Shown here: one piece after another, positions 37,759 to 50,900 of the stretch
Position numbering within the stretch: position 1 is the first letter of the stretch
How the letters are laid out: each line of letters begins with the position of its first letter
From: Nautilus pompilius
Taxonomy: Eukaryota; Mollusca; Cephalopoda; Nautilida; Nautilidae
Reading direction: 5' to 3'
Assembly: GCA_018389105.1 (NCBI GenBank)
Contig: JACATO010001730.1
Coordinates: 1 to 64,000 of the forward strand
Length of the DNA stretch: 64,000 nt
Position numbers and translations under genes: made by a program
Notes under the pieces: model-generated
Databases searched by the model: none
The model's input: the letters and a program-made list of their open reading frames with translations, nothing else
What the model was told of the DNA's origin: nothing

Positions 37759-39167
37759 TGTGCAACTTCCATTTAACGCTGACGTCAGCCGGGTCCCGGC
37801 TGTAAAATGAGAAAGACCGCAGCCGAGGTGGTGGGGGGGGGAGGAAGCCCCCTCTCCCCCCCTGAGTCTCGTAATGACAAGGGCACAGGTCAAATTTTAA
37901 GTAGGTCATTCTGTGTAACCGGCAGGATCCATTTCGAATATGAGGGGGTGCACGGTTTTGTAGAGACGGAGAACCCGCTATCGGGTTTCGAATGAGCGCC
38001 CACCCCCCCCCCACGATGGTCACGTGTGCGGATATGTCGGCTCGTCCTGGGGTTACTGAGGGTCGCTTAAGTGATTGTGGCGCACCACGGCAGGCCGCGC
38101 CCGCCCTCCTATCTTACCGGACTATAAAATAATCAGGTGTTGGCGCGCTTCCAGACAACAAGACAAACAAGGCAGGTGCGGCGCTTCAGCTTCACCTGAG
38201 AGAACACCGAGCTTAGGTGATGTTTTCCTAACAAGAGGTGGGGGGGGCCTTCCTCTCTCCCCCCCCCCCACCGATGTTTGGGAACTGTTCTATTTGTTTT
38301 GTTTTTTTTTTAAATTATTAAATAAACATATTTCAATTTCAGTTTTACCAGACACACATCGACCCCATTACATACCAACAAATAACTCCGCTCAACAGGC
38401 ACTTTCAGATAACCTAGGGGGCGCGGTAACCGATCGCGGAAGAATAGGGACAGCGTGCGAGCCTTTTCAGGGTGGGACTTTACGGGGTATGGCATTTAAG
38501 AGCACGAAATATGACACCATTAGATTTTTGGGTTGTTGCTCGCATTAGCTTTGGACTCTGAACGTTGGCATTTACGTGGTAACCCAATTGGCACAGGATT
38601 TACACCGAACCGTTCCCAAATAATCGCACACCTGTTTTCTGTGTGTGTGGATGAAGTCTCGAGTCTACTTTCTCTACAGAGAAAAGTTCCAGCAAATGTG
38701 TTACCTAGAACGTCTACAGACTGCAAACTCCTTCGGGATGATGGGACTACCGACGCAATACAGAGTGACTGATAAATCTTTTGTTTGCTGATGCCACCTA
38801 TTCGCTTTTTATTTATTTATATATTTATTTATTTATTTACTATTTCAGTAACATTAAATGTCCTCCTCATTAATTTTTTTTTTTTTTCATTAAGATTTTG
38901 GGGGTTTTGTTTTAAAAAGAATAATAAATAACGAGTAGTTATCGCTTTGTTGCGGCTATGGAGGTGAAGGGTTAACTTTGCATGCACGATTTCCCACCAC
39001 CTCGCTTTTATAGGCGGGGGGGGTCAGAGGAACAACTGTTCCCAGGATGATTTTTCTGAGGGGGGGGTAGTTTCACGACTCACGAGCCGCCCCGCAGGAC
39101 CAGTTTTCCTAAAGAACGAGTCAACCCGTCTTCGATCATCCGGACTGGCCCCACGGCCCAAACGAGC
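37759..39167. other. Upstream flank of pseudogene C and intergenic DNA
   Basis: 37759-38100 is the diverged counterpart of the gene A 5' flank. Several runs of 8-10 C or G occur. A 157-codon open frame at 38075-38548 spans low-complexity G and C runs and matches nothing I know. Confidence 0.4.
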
Positions 39168-39561
39168 AGTCCGAGTTTCCGTCTTCTCCCCCTCCCTCCC
39201 TCCCGCATCAAACAGCAGTAGAACACGTGGACATGTTACAATAGTAAGAGCCCTACAGACTGACATTAAGCCAGTAGGAAGACAGAACGAGGGAGTCGAC
39301 TAGTCCGAGTTTCCGTCTTCTCCCCCTCCCTCCCGCATCAAACAGCAGTAGAACACGTGGACATGTTACAGTAGTAAGAGCCCTACAGACTGACATTAAG
39401 CCAGTAGGAAGACAGAACGAGGGAGTCGACTAGTCTGAGTTTCCGTCTTCTCCCCCTCCCTCCCGCATCAAACAGCAGTAGAACACGTGGACATGTTACA
39501 ATAGTAAGAGCCCTACAGACTGACATTAAGCCAGTAGGAAGACAGAACGAGGGAGTCGACT
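39168..39561. repeat. ~130-base tandem triplication
   Basis: Three nearly identical copies starting at about 39168, 39302 and 39432. Each has a CT-rich stretch, a block ending ACACGTGGACATGTTACA and a GACAGAACGAGGGAGTCGAC end. The first copy has four extra bases in the CCCTCC tract. High identity points to recent expansion. Confidence 0.93.
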
Positions 39562-40194
39562 CCGAGCTACTAAAGAAAGGTGGCACACGTCGACCAGCGA
39601 TGCTATAGCACGAATAACTGCCGACGGGTGTCGACGCCATGAGAAAAGAGGATGCGGACTCGTATTAATTCTTTCACATAACAAATTTGGAATAGTAGTA
39701 AAATAGCGAGAAAAATCATAGACTCTTATTAGAAGGTAAGAAAGGCCACACATTTGTATAGGGAGCAGGTTAATAAAAACTCTATTAAAGAAATGAATAT
39801 TAATAAAGTAGTTAATCTGCCGAGCCCAATTTCAGGAGAAAAATCAAAACCTAGACTTATATGAAACTACAAAATTAATTTAAAGGAAATAATGTTGATA
39901 AAATGGTCTTTACATTCGTGGGAAACGATACTGTCTGCTGTTACTCTTCCAACGGCAGTTTGAATTGTGCATCAGCTTCTCACATCCTTTACATACTAAT
40001 TCCATGGATGTCTTGGACTCATCTTTGAGCCATTCACAGACGCCCACATAAAAAGTTACCCGAGTTCACGTCTTTGAATGGTAACACAGCGCAGTTTATC
40101 TGCTGTGTCAATGATATCATTAGATTTCGAAGATGAGACAAAATGGTTACTCACAAAAATCGATTGCATTTCTATGAGGTTCTGTATCGAACAA
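39562..40194. other. Intergenic DNA
   Basis: Nothing recognised apart from short open frames. Confidence 0.35.
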
Positions 40195-40381
40195 ACTGAT
40201 GCAGAGTTACGCCGCTCTTCAGCTAATAGTTGCATTTGTCGGAGAGTCAATTTGCTGGGAATACAGTTAGTGTCATCTATAATCGCTCCGGATCTCGTTG
40301 GAACCGAGCAGTTTCCAGTAGCTTATGACGCTATGAACACGATCTTTGGACTAAGTTTCGTTCTGTCTGGACTATTTGCAG
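40195..40381 (+). pseudogene. SLC16-like exon 4 fragment D
   Basis: Matches the 3' part of exon 4 in genes A and B: a GCAGAGTTACGCC block corresponding to GCGGAGAGCTACACC, then DLVGTEQFPVAYDAMNT and VLSGLFAG just before a former donor site (GCATTTATT, where A and B have GTATTTATT). A one-base frameshift lies upstream of DLVGTE. No other exon of this copy is visible, so it is a relic. The long open frame running on into GA repeats is not a gene. Confidence 0.75.
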
Positions 40382-40479
40382 GCATTTATTGTTACAAGAA
40401 ATGTAATCGAAAATATGTAAACCCTAAAAATGGTAACTCCGGGCAGCTGGAAAATCTGGCAGCGATTTATAAGTTTCGG

Positions 40480-40481
<2 letters not shown>

Positions 40482-40540
<59 letters not shown>

Positions 40541-40597
40541 ATGGAGATGGAGATGGAGAGAGTTGGAGGGAGAGAGAGAGAGATGGAGATGGAGGAG

Positions 40598-40637
<40 letters not shown>

Positions 40638-40709
40638 TAGAGAGGAGAGAGAGGAGAGAATTGAGATGGAGATGGAGAGAGTTTTGAGGGAGAGAGAGAG
40701 AGAGAGTCC
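40482..40709. repeat. GA/GATGGA microsatellite
   Basis: GA runs interleaved with GAGATGGAGATGGA blocks directly 3' of fragment D. Confidence 0.95.
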
Positions 40710-40933
40710 CTTTGGACGAAAAAAACGCCTCTCGGTATTGCAAGAAGAGTGTATGTATACAGTATTCCCGCCACTAGCGGAACTTGGTAGACTTCCAGGT
40801 GTTTGCACGCAGTAAATTGGACGAAATGTACTTCGGGTCAATTGTTCTCCTGCGGACGAATCACGCACTGGACCTATTCAGATATTTGGCACAGTGCATA
40901 ACGAGGTGTCCCGAGCTGGGGTGGGTGGGGTAG

Positions 40934-41135
40934 AAGACGGTAGACTGAAATTACCTTCGAAAGAAGAACCGAAAGCAGCTCTTAGAAATTCCTGATCTAC
41001 TAGAAACATTCAATTAGAAGACAGTAGACCAAAGTTAGCAGACTGGAATTACCCTCGAAAGAAGAACCGAAAACAGCTCTTAGAAATTCCTGATCGTGGC
41101 AGTTGAATGTTTCTAGTAGATGAGGAATTCCTAAG
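40934..41135. repeat. Mixed direct and inverted duplication
   Basis: A segment with TTCGAAAGAAGAACCGAAA, CAGCTCTTAGAAATTCCTGA occurs twice in direct orientation (about 40957-41000 and 41055-41095). The piece CTACTAGAAACATTCAA then returns inverted (TTGAATGTTTCTAGTAG) near 41103-41119. Confidence 0.8.
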
Positions 41136-41882
41136 AGCACGTGGCTGAAACACGGTCCATCACCTTAATGGTATCCGGCCCGTAGGTTTTCTTTGGATGC
41201 GAACTTCAAACCGTTTCGCATGAAGGTAACAAAGGAATCTTTTCTACAGGAAGAACGATAAACTTTGCGCCAGTTTTCAGTACACACAGGGAGAGAAAGG
41301 TTCTCTAGAACTGTAGGAAACTTACGGACTGATATAAAAAGGAAGAGCAAGATAACAAGAATGGAATCGAATAATATTTTGGGGGTCTGAGAAATGATGG
41401 GGGAGGAACTGGCATTGAGAATTTCGAAATAATAGTAAAATAGTGAAGAAGAAAAAGGAAAGGTAAAACGAAATTATATATTTAGGGAGGAAAATTGTGA
41501 TGCATTGACCGTCACATCAGCAGCTTCGTTCGATCGCGTTTATTTCCCCAGTCGATAATTGTTTTTGTCGTTGTCGAGTTCCTTCCTGTGCAGTAAATTA
41601 CATGATGGTTTTGTACCGGGATAAACGAGATCTGTGGCTTCAACCTGACACCCCCTTCAAAAAAAACGCATTGGACTCTCCGGGTTTGCCATGAATAACC
41701 ACCGTCCACTGACATCGACTCTTCGGCGAACAGTGTTCGCGTGTAGGTTGGTGGTGAGGACAGGGGCTGGGGGCGGACGACGAGAGTCAGTCATCCTTCT
41801 TACCTACGCTGACGACGGCCTGGCGGGGTGAGAACGGGAAACGGAGAGTAAGATGGACGAGTGAGAGAGAGAGAGAGAGAAA
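41136..41882. other. Upstream region of gene B
   Basis: No gene recognised. The last 150 bases before the gene B start are GC-rich with CGACGACGG-type motifs and a GA run just before the ATG. No TATA box is seen. Confidence 0.3.
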
Positions 41883-44800
41883 ATGACACTGGGTTCGTCC
41901 GTGAGGGACGATGAGGCTGAACGTCCCGGAAGTTCAGGCAGTCAGGGCGATGGCGGCTCCACGGAGGCGCAGCTGGAAAACAGTCTGTTCCCGGAAACAG
42001 CTGGGGACGCTGGTGGAGATGGCGTATGCAGAGAGGATGATGAGAAAGAAGTCGGAAGGTAAGCGAATATCCTATATTGGGCGGGCTGGCTACATCGGAT
42101 GAGTGGGTGGAGAGCTCTGTGTGTGCAGTACACTGGGTTTATTCTCTTTAAATTACTTAGAGTTTTAAAAAATCGTGCAAACAGTTTCGCGATGCTTCTA
42201 TATCGTGATCATCAGCTTATAATATATAATCAGGTTATTATATATAATATGATTAGGGTATCATATATAAAATATAATTAGGTAACCATGGATATAACAT
42301 ATAATCAGGTTATTATATATATATATATATAATATAAATGATATGATTATGGTATCATATATAAAATATAATTAGGTAACCATGGATATAACATAATTAG
42401 GTTATCATATATGTATAAAGTAATATAATTAGGTTATCACATATAATGATATGATTAGGGTATCATATATAAAATATAATTAGGTAACCATGGATATAAC
42501 ATAATTAGGTTATCATATATGTATAAAGTAATATAAGTTCAGAGTTCAAAGATGATAGCAACCAACGAAAATCTCATAGTGATTTCACTTGCTGTTCTAA
42601 CAGTTTGATTCGTAAGCTTATTAGACGGAGTGCCAGCCCCTTATGTGGTTATGCTAAAGTACCTTGTACCTTGTCAGTATCCACCTTGAGGACCTGTAAT
42701 TATGACCTTTAAAGGTGATCTACGTGCTACTACCTGAAATAACCTAGGGGATATTATATAAATATATAAGATATTCGATACACTTTTATAGTCTCTCCCT
42801 ACAAAAGAACTGGAATATTTCTATTCATTAATTTAAATATTAACAATTGTTTATAACGAAGGTTACTTTTCCTTCTAACAAACAGAATTTAAAAAAGAAA
42901 AAACCCCAGTAATTAATAACCCCGAAATATGATCGCAAATATGAAAGAATTGAATGCATTCCGTTGAGATAAGAAGCAAGATTCTGATCTCTTACACGTG
43001 ACCCGACACACAAAGACGCGGTCCCTGCTCTAGTTCGTGGGTGCCGCCGAGACCAGTTAATGTACGGAATACGCCACCTGAGAATCTATTTTTTTATTAT
43101 TATCGAGTTTTCGGTGAAAGAATCAATCTGTCTGCGTTTTATTATTCTAATGTCTGTCGGAAGATGTAATTCTCTTGTTTAACAAATGAAATATCATCAA
43201 CTAATATACGAAAATAGGTTTTTGGAATACCTGATGTGGTCACAAGGCAGCTACAGAAGGAATAAGCTTTACCGCTGAGGACAAGTGGGTATCTATCTAC
43301 CTACCACCCTGTACTGCTGCAGGACGGATAACTGGGAGGGGAATAGTCACGCCTCCTCTCACCAACACGGGATATCAGAACTCCGTCGCATCTGCCAACT
43401 GGCATGCACATACATTTGTAAGAACACTAAACGGCAACAATCTCAGAATAGTCCGATTAATAATCATCTTCCTATTTTTGCATCGTTCTTAGAGATGGAG
43501 AGTGGAATACGTATATTTAAAGACGTAATAAGAACATATTAGTTTATATTACAATGATCTTGCCACCGGAACACTGCCACGCCCACTTTGTAGCATTTCG
43601 CACGCTGATTTCAAATCTGAAAAAAAAACTGTTTTGCTCTAGGACGTCACGTTTGTTTTTTTTTTAGTTATGGCGAAAATTGTATATCCCGATTGTCCTT
43701 CTGCCTTGAAAACAGCCCTTCGTGACATGGAAGATCCCGTTCCGCTTCCTCCAGCACCTCCTGCCCTAGAAAGTGATGAAAGTTCAGATGTCGAGTGCGA
43801 TGATACTGATATGGGGTGAGCCATATGAGCCCGCATTGGATGAAGAGAAGCAGCACTTGCTAAACCGAGGAGAGCTCAATTGTTTGGTGAGAGATTTATC
43901 ACTGTCAAAGGAGAAGGCTGAAGTGTTAGGCTCTAGACTGAAGGAATGGAATCTTTAACAAAAGGGTACGAATATTTCCCATTTTCCGTGATCGTCACAC
44001 AAACCTGGCTGCTTTTTCTTTTTCGAATAGGAAATGGTGTTAGTTTCTGTATTGATGTAAACGATCTCATGAGTGAATTTTGATATAAACGTGTGACTGG
44101 TGAATGGAGGTTATTCATAGACTCTAGAAAACTAAGCCTTAAAGCTGTGCTGTTACATCATGGTAACCAAAAACCTTCGGTTCCTATAGCTCATGCAGTT
44201 GGCTTGAAAGAGACATAAAAATCGATGGAACTCCTTTTGAAAGTGAAGAGTTATTCGGATCATAAATGGAAAATTTGTGGTGATCTCAAAGTTATTTCTC
44301 TGCTCCTCGGATTGCAGTTAGGGTACATAAAACACCTGTGCTTTTTGTGTCTTTGGAACAGCCGTGAGGATGCCAACCATTACACTCGAAAAGACTGGCC
44401 TAAACGACAAGGCCCTATAGTTGGCGGGTACAGTGCGCAACATATGCCATTGGTAGACCCTCAGAATGTCTACCTTCCGGCACTTCATATCAAACTCGGC
44501 CTTATGAAAAACTTTGTCAAAGTCATGGACAAAGACAGCGATGGCTTCAAGTACCTAAGAGAAGAGATTGGTGCTGACAAAAGTGAAGCTAAACTCAAAG
44601 AAGGAATTTTTGTGGGGCCTGAAATTCGAGAACTCACGCCTGATGACGGGTTCAAAAAGAAGCTGAATCCATTGGAGTCTGCAGAATGGGAAGCATTTAT
44701 TTTAGTTGTACTGAGTATGTGGAAAACATGCTAATGGCGTATCAGCGAATGGGGGCCAGGATGTCTTTAAAGATGCATTTTCTACATCCACATCTTGGTT

Positions 44801-47719
44801 TTTTTTCCAACCAATCTAGGGGATGTCAGTGATGAGCATGGTGAAAGGTTCCACCAAGACATAAAGGTGATGGAAAATAAATATCAGGGCAAACTCAATC
44901 CCAACATGATGGGGTGATTACTGTTGGTTCCTCCAAAGGGAACCTCAAATAAACGCAAGAACAAGTGTCTGAAACAATTTTTGAACATTTTGAATGTACC
45001 TACTATGCAAGTTAAATGCGTTAATATCTTGCATACTGCTTTTATCAGTCTTTCTCATGCATCTGTTGTCTGATCATGGCAAATATATTTCACATTAAAC
45101 ATGTAAATACCAAATGTTGTTGTTTAAGCTTTATACATAAGTCATAATATAGGGTTAGTGGTGAAATTCCTCCTGATGCATATCTCAAAAACCTGACGAC
45201 CTGGCCAAATTCTGATTTCAGATATGAAATCAGAATCCAGAATCTAGCTAAGACCACCCACATTTTGCTCGGTGGCAGACAAAGTTTCACTTTGTTGTCC
45301 AGTGTGATCAGTACATTTTTTTTTTACTTAGAGAAACCATGCCTTTAATATTTTAAAATCCATTACGAATTCATTAAAACATTGTAAACAATATTTAGTT
45401 TTTATAACGCAAGGAAAGAACACGAAGCCAACTTGTGCCAGGTTTTGGTGAACTGTTCAGCTGTGAATACGCTGACATTGGTCTACATTTAAGAACTTCA
45501 TTACTGCGTGGCCATACCAATCCCAGCATTTTAATAATTAATTAGTTATATTAACTTTCTGTTTGTTCAATGAAATTATGTATATGCAAAGCCGCGGCCA
45601 TTCTTTACCAGCACATCCCTCATATTGGATGACACTGCGCCTCTTGGCCTGTCTCCCTGAAGAAGGTTACACATTGCAGCTATGATTTTAATGTGGGGGG
45701 AGGGGGAAAAAGCGGATAATTATCTCGTATTATTTATGTTACAGGGCTTAGTCCGACAGTTACATAAAAAAAAAAAACTCAGAAAATCTTCCGTCTTGAT
45801 ATCCTTGCCAACGAGTCCTCTTCATCCACTATTAATCTCATCTTTGGTTAGTACACAACACTGAGTTTGTAATCTTTAATTCTATTTTATCTGCATAATC
45901 TAACCTGCTTGTATCTCCATATTTCTCTACCTAAACATAGCAAGCAACGATGAAATAAATTGATATCATTCCGGATGTGAGCCCAGATCATCACAGCAAG
46001 GACTGGACACAGTTCTTCCTGGCGATACAGCTACAGATTGGATGCACCTAACCCCGTGACAACTCATCCGCAGGGCAGTTAGCGCTGTGAAAAGGGAAAG
46101 AAGAGATCGCCATTTTAAATCAGGGCAAGCACGAACACAACCAACCGAAACTTCCTCCGCCTAGAAGGGGCGCGGATTTATGGCCCAGTATTGACGAAGA
46201 GAATCACGCAGAAATCTGGACTTTCGTGTCGGAAATAGTATTATGCCACCGAAGCCAACTGTTGGAACAACTGACACGAAAGAACTAATACTGATAGAGC
46301 GTTCCTTACGATCCTATAAATCTAATATCGTCCATTGTTAATGAGATTGAGACCGAGCATCGGCCTCTCACATCTTTTATATACCAATTCCATGGATGTC
46401 TTAGATTCATCTTTGTCTTTCAGAGAGGTCTTCATATAAAGTTATTCGAGATCAGGCCTGTCTAAGTAGTAGCAAGAATACTTCGGTTGCCTGTACCTCT
46501 TCAGAAAACATAATTCTGATTACTGAATCTAGGTGCATCATTCACGTGCTCCATTAAATATATGGTCACATCCCTACGATGGGAAACGGTGTTCGTCAAG
46601 ATTGCAGATTACATTTCTATATGTTTTTGCAAAGAACGAGTAGAATAAATATGGCTTCATTTACTTTAGGTTAAAAACTGAACTTCTATGAAGTTATAAG
46701 TTTCTGTGGCAGGAATTCTAAGGAATTGAAAACCACTCAGCCGCTAGCAACAATCGCTCTCTTAAAACCATCTGAAGATCCAGGTGTTACAAAAACTACT
46801 GGGATTATCATATTCCATCATTTCAAATAACTTAGCGACAAACTGCTTCGTTCGAAGTTGCATTGGTCTTGAAATGTGTAAAAATGAAGTTTTGAGTGAG
46901 TGTCGAAGTTAACGACAAGTTAATAAGCGCCCTGTATCAGAGAGGTGCGAGCTACTTCAGCTTCAGCCATCTACAGATCCACACACTCAGAACCGATGGG
47001 GTTACAAATAGTGATGGATGAATTCAAAAACTTAAACCTTATTAAAGAGTAAAATGAGCACGAAGTGATTGTTAAGCATGGTGTGGCCGCGGAGTCCTTC
47101 GCTGGTTTTAATACATTTTGGGGTTTTTGGGGGGTGTTTTGCAGGTCGGATGTACCGAAAAAGAAGAGAGACGTAAGTAAGCACCGAAAGGCACTCAAGT
47201 TATTCGCCTGCTGCACGATTTATTTCCTGGCTTCCATCGCCCTGAACAGTCTGGGTGTGGTCTACTCTGAGCTTCTCTTGGTGTTTAATTCGAAAAGATC
47301 CCTGACAAGTTTGATACAAGCTCTCTGCTTAGGAATAGCTTTCGGTTGTTGTAAGTGTTATTCTCGTTTTTCGTATTTTAACCCACTTTCGTGTCCACCG
47401 GTGATTTTCTTTTTTTTTTAGCTGCGCGCATGCGCGGTCGAGCATCGGCCGGTCGGGTTCCGTGAACGTCCTGTCCTGGTCGAGATGTTTGCGCGAGGGT
47501 ATCTGCCACTGACGTCACTTCCTAGGAAGTTTCACTGCTTCTTTAAGCTTCATCGCGTTTAGTCTATCTTTTAAAGGGTTACGTTTTGCTTTGCCCCTAA
47601 ATTTAATTAATTAAAGCAGTTGTCAAGGTAACCAGCGTGCGTTCACAGCTAGGAAGAGGAAGCAACACCAGAGAGAGAGAGAAAAGATGACGTCAGTACA
47701 GGAGAATTGATGTCAGTAC

Positions 47720-47757
<38 letters not shown>

Positions 47758-47784
47758 TGATGGCAGTACTAGAGATAGAGACAC

Positions 47785-47817
<33 letters not shown>

Positions 47818-47844
47818 TATGATGGCAGTACTAGAGATAGAGAG

Positions 47845-47895
<51 letters not shown>

Positions 47896-47916
47896 GGCAG
47901 TACTAGAGATAGAGAG

Positions 47917-47978
<62 letters not shown>

Positions 47979-50900
47979 AGTTGGGGATGTTTAATAGAAA
48001 AAAATTCAATTGATCATCAGATAAAAAATCTTAAAGCAGAATTTGGTGATAGACAATGAATGTTAATAACTTTACATTTGAAAATCAGTTTCACCTAAAA
48101 GAAGAGGTAATCTTTCGTTTAGTTGAATTTTTGTTAACTTGATAAGATAAATAAATAATTATATTAATTATAGTGTGTTTTTGTTGATTAATATTAAAAT
48201 AAAGAGTTCAGTTTTTTTTTAAAAATGCAACCTGTTAAGTGAAATCAAATAAGAATCCAGGTAAAACTCAATCTTTTCAGTCTGTTGTTTTAATTTATCA
48301 GGTGTTTCAGACCATGATAAATAACATATCAGAAGACCGCTGGCCGCAATAGCTATGTCTAAGCAGAAGGCAACACCGTGAGCCAACAATCGGGCGAGAG
48401 CTAATGAAGAATGCCTCACATTCCAGGAAGAGTAGCTTAATAAAATCGTAGTGACACGATCTCGAGAATCAAGAAGCAAGATCTGCGTACAGGTGAGCAA
48501 AATGTGTGCTGGTGATTTTCTCTACTGGCACGAAACAGAAAGACGGATGGAAGATGCGCTATATGAAAAGTAACGTATGAAGCTAATTACATAAATGTGC
48601 TGTGGTTGTTTTGAAAACAGGAATTCTCGCCTATTTGGGACTTGGTTTTCGGAATGTGTTGACAGTAACTGCTGCTGACAGAGGGGAAGGGGATAGAAAG
48701 AACCTCTTTGGAGAAACAGCGATCGAAGCCAGATGAAATAAAGGTTCTCGTAGACGATGTGCTGCTTGGGTACCGATGAAAAATTGTATGCACTCTGAGC
48801 AATACTATCTACATGACCACATGGCTAAATACCTCCTGGTGCCAGCGAGCGAGCTGATGTGGCAAGAACTATTCGCTTGAACTTGTGTAATCGATGAACA
48901 GTGTCGTCCATGCAGGAATTATGCCGGAGTTTCGTTAGTCGTTATTCCGTCACTCAGCAAGGTGCTTGTCTTTTTGTGTAGAGTTCGTGGACCGGCGGCC
49001 GAGGAACTGCTGCGATACCGTCTCTGGCAATTTCGAATTACCCGGAGACGATGGAAATGGGGATGTTCACTTCAGATGGTTCTTGCGTCTCGCAGAAACG
49101 GATATAGTGTTGGTGCCACGCGGCTTAAGCAGTCGCTCCCGCGTTCAATAGAGCGAAAGGAAAATGTGGGGTCCATCGACAAGACTTGACAATAAATGAT
49201 GCCTGGAACAGTAAACAGAGACATTGCCGAACGATGCTCATGCAACCTTCATCCGCGCATCTTCGGTTAGCCAGGGTGAGGATATATCAGTATTGGAAGT
49301 GCGGGGGAGGAAACAGAAAAGAAACACATATGAACCAGACACAGTCACTTTCTTCTTCTCCATCACCTGGCCCGCCCGGAGTTTCTGATCCCTCTGGTGG
49401 CACACTGTCTATAAGCAGTAATCTATTTATCGTAGCAGGGCGAATACGCCAACCCGGCCGATCAGCCATCTTTCTCGAACCGGCGAAGATGCCAACATGA
49501 CAGAGATGTGTGGCGGGGTGGGGAGAGGAAGGAAGGCGGCCAATCTTTAGAGGAGCTGATGGATTCTTGCTATGCCTTCCGTTTAAATTTCACAATTTTT
49601 TTTTTTTTTTTTTTGTGCATTGTAGCTTCTCCCGCTGCGATATCCATCACGAAATACGGGCTGCTTCTGTGCTGCTTCGTGAGCGGCTGCGTGTCCGCGG
49701 CGGGCTTCATGGCGGCCGCCTTCGTGAACAGCATCCCCGCCATCATCGCCCTGGTCGGCGGCATCTCGGGTAAGATCATCGTCGTCCGCCCCGCGCAGCA
49801 GCTGTCGGGCCCGTCGCCTTACCCAGGCGCTCCTTTCTCTGCCGCCGGCTGGGATAACGGCTGTTACAGGCGGGTGAGAGTTAATTGATCGCGCGGGGCC
49901 GGCCTGACGAGACGTGTCCGCAGAGTTCGCCGGTGGGGGGAGACCACGTGCCGACGACGACGTCGCTGGTTGGTCCACTTTGATTTGACCCCCGTGCAGA
50001 GCTTCCGCGCCAGCGATGACCCCAAAAATGGCTTCTCCTTTCTTTTTTTTAAAATTACGAACGAATAATTTGCCTTTCTTTCTTTTTTAACACCGATATT
50101 TTTAGGCCGTTCATTACAAACTGTAAACTACATTTTTAAGTAACTCAAAACTATGGGATAAAAACCATTGGTTCCAAGAAACAATGAGAGCGCCTGAATT
50201 AAGAGGGTTAACCTACGTATTTAGGGAGTGCTCTGTTGACTGCCTACATGGACAAAGCTTTTGTCAATCTATCCGCTTTCTTATCCATACATTTACTGTA
50301 CATATAGTAAAAAAGGCAAATATTTATTATACCTTATGGGAAATTCCGTTGTTCTGTATATTTATTCTGACGGCTTTCGGTTTCTCTCTAATTCCATTTT
50401 CTAATTTTACTTTTATTTTCCAGGGCTTTCGTTTTCGCTCCTGATGGTCGGCTGTTATACAGGATCCACGCAGTGCTTCCAGTCGAAGAAATACTCCAGC
50501 ATGATGCTGGTCTCGCTAAGCGCTGGAATTGGCGGAGTTGTCGCCCCTCTTCTCGCGAGCTACCTCATCCACCAATATGGCTGGCGCGGATGCTTCCTTT
50601 TGCTTTCCGGCCTCCTCCTTCAAATATGTCCCCTCTCCCTTCTCCTCGGTACCAGCCAACAAGTTTCCGGACAGAGTATCGATACGTCTACTGTCCATCG
50701 CGAAGTAATTAAACCTGCTTCCGTTTTTAGGATTAAGTTATTCTGGGCGATTCTCGTCGCGACGGTTTTCATCTCGCTCTCCTTTTCGCTCGTCACCATG
50801 ATGATCGTCGACTACGGGAGAGAGAAGGACTTCGGAGAAGTCAGGAGTGTTTTTTTCTGCTGACGACGTTTCGACTCGCCGCCACGCTGTTCCGTCCCGT

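Noticed and set aside
38075-38548. 157-codon plus-strand open frame
   Set aside because: It spans G and C homopolymer runs and part of a duplicated flank, with no recognisable domain or splice context.
40078-40815. 245-codon open frame ending in an Arg/Glu-rich stretch
   Set aside because: Only the middle part is an SLC16 exon fragment; the rest is GA repeat and unrelated sequence joined by chance.
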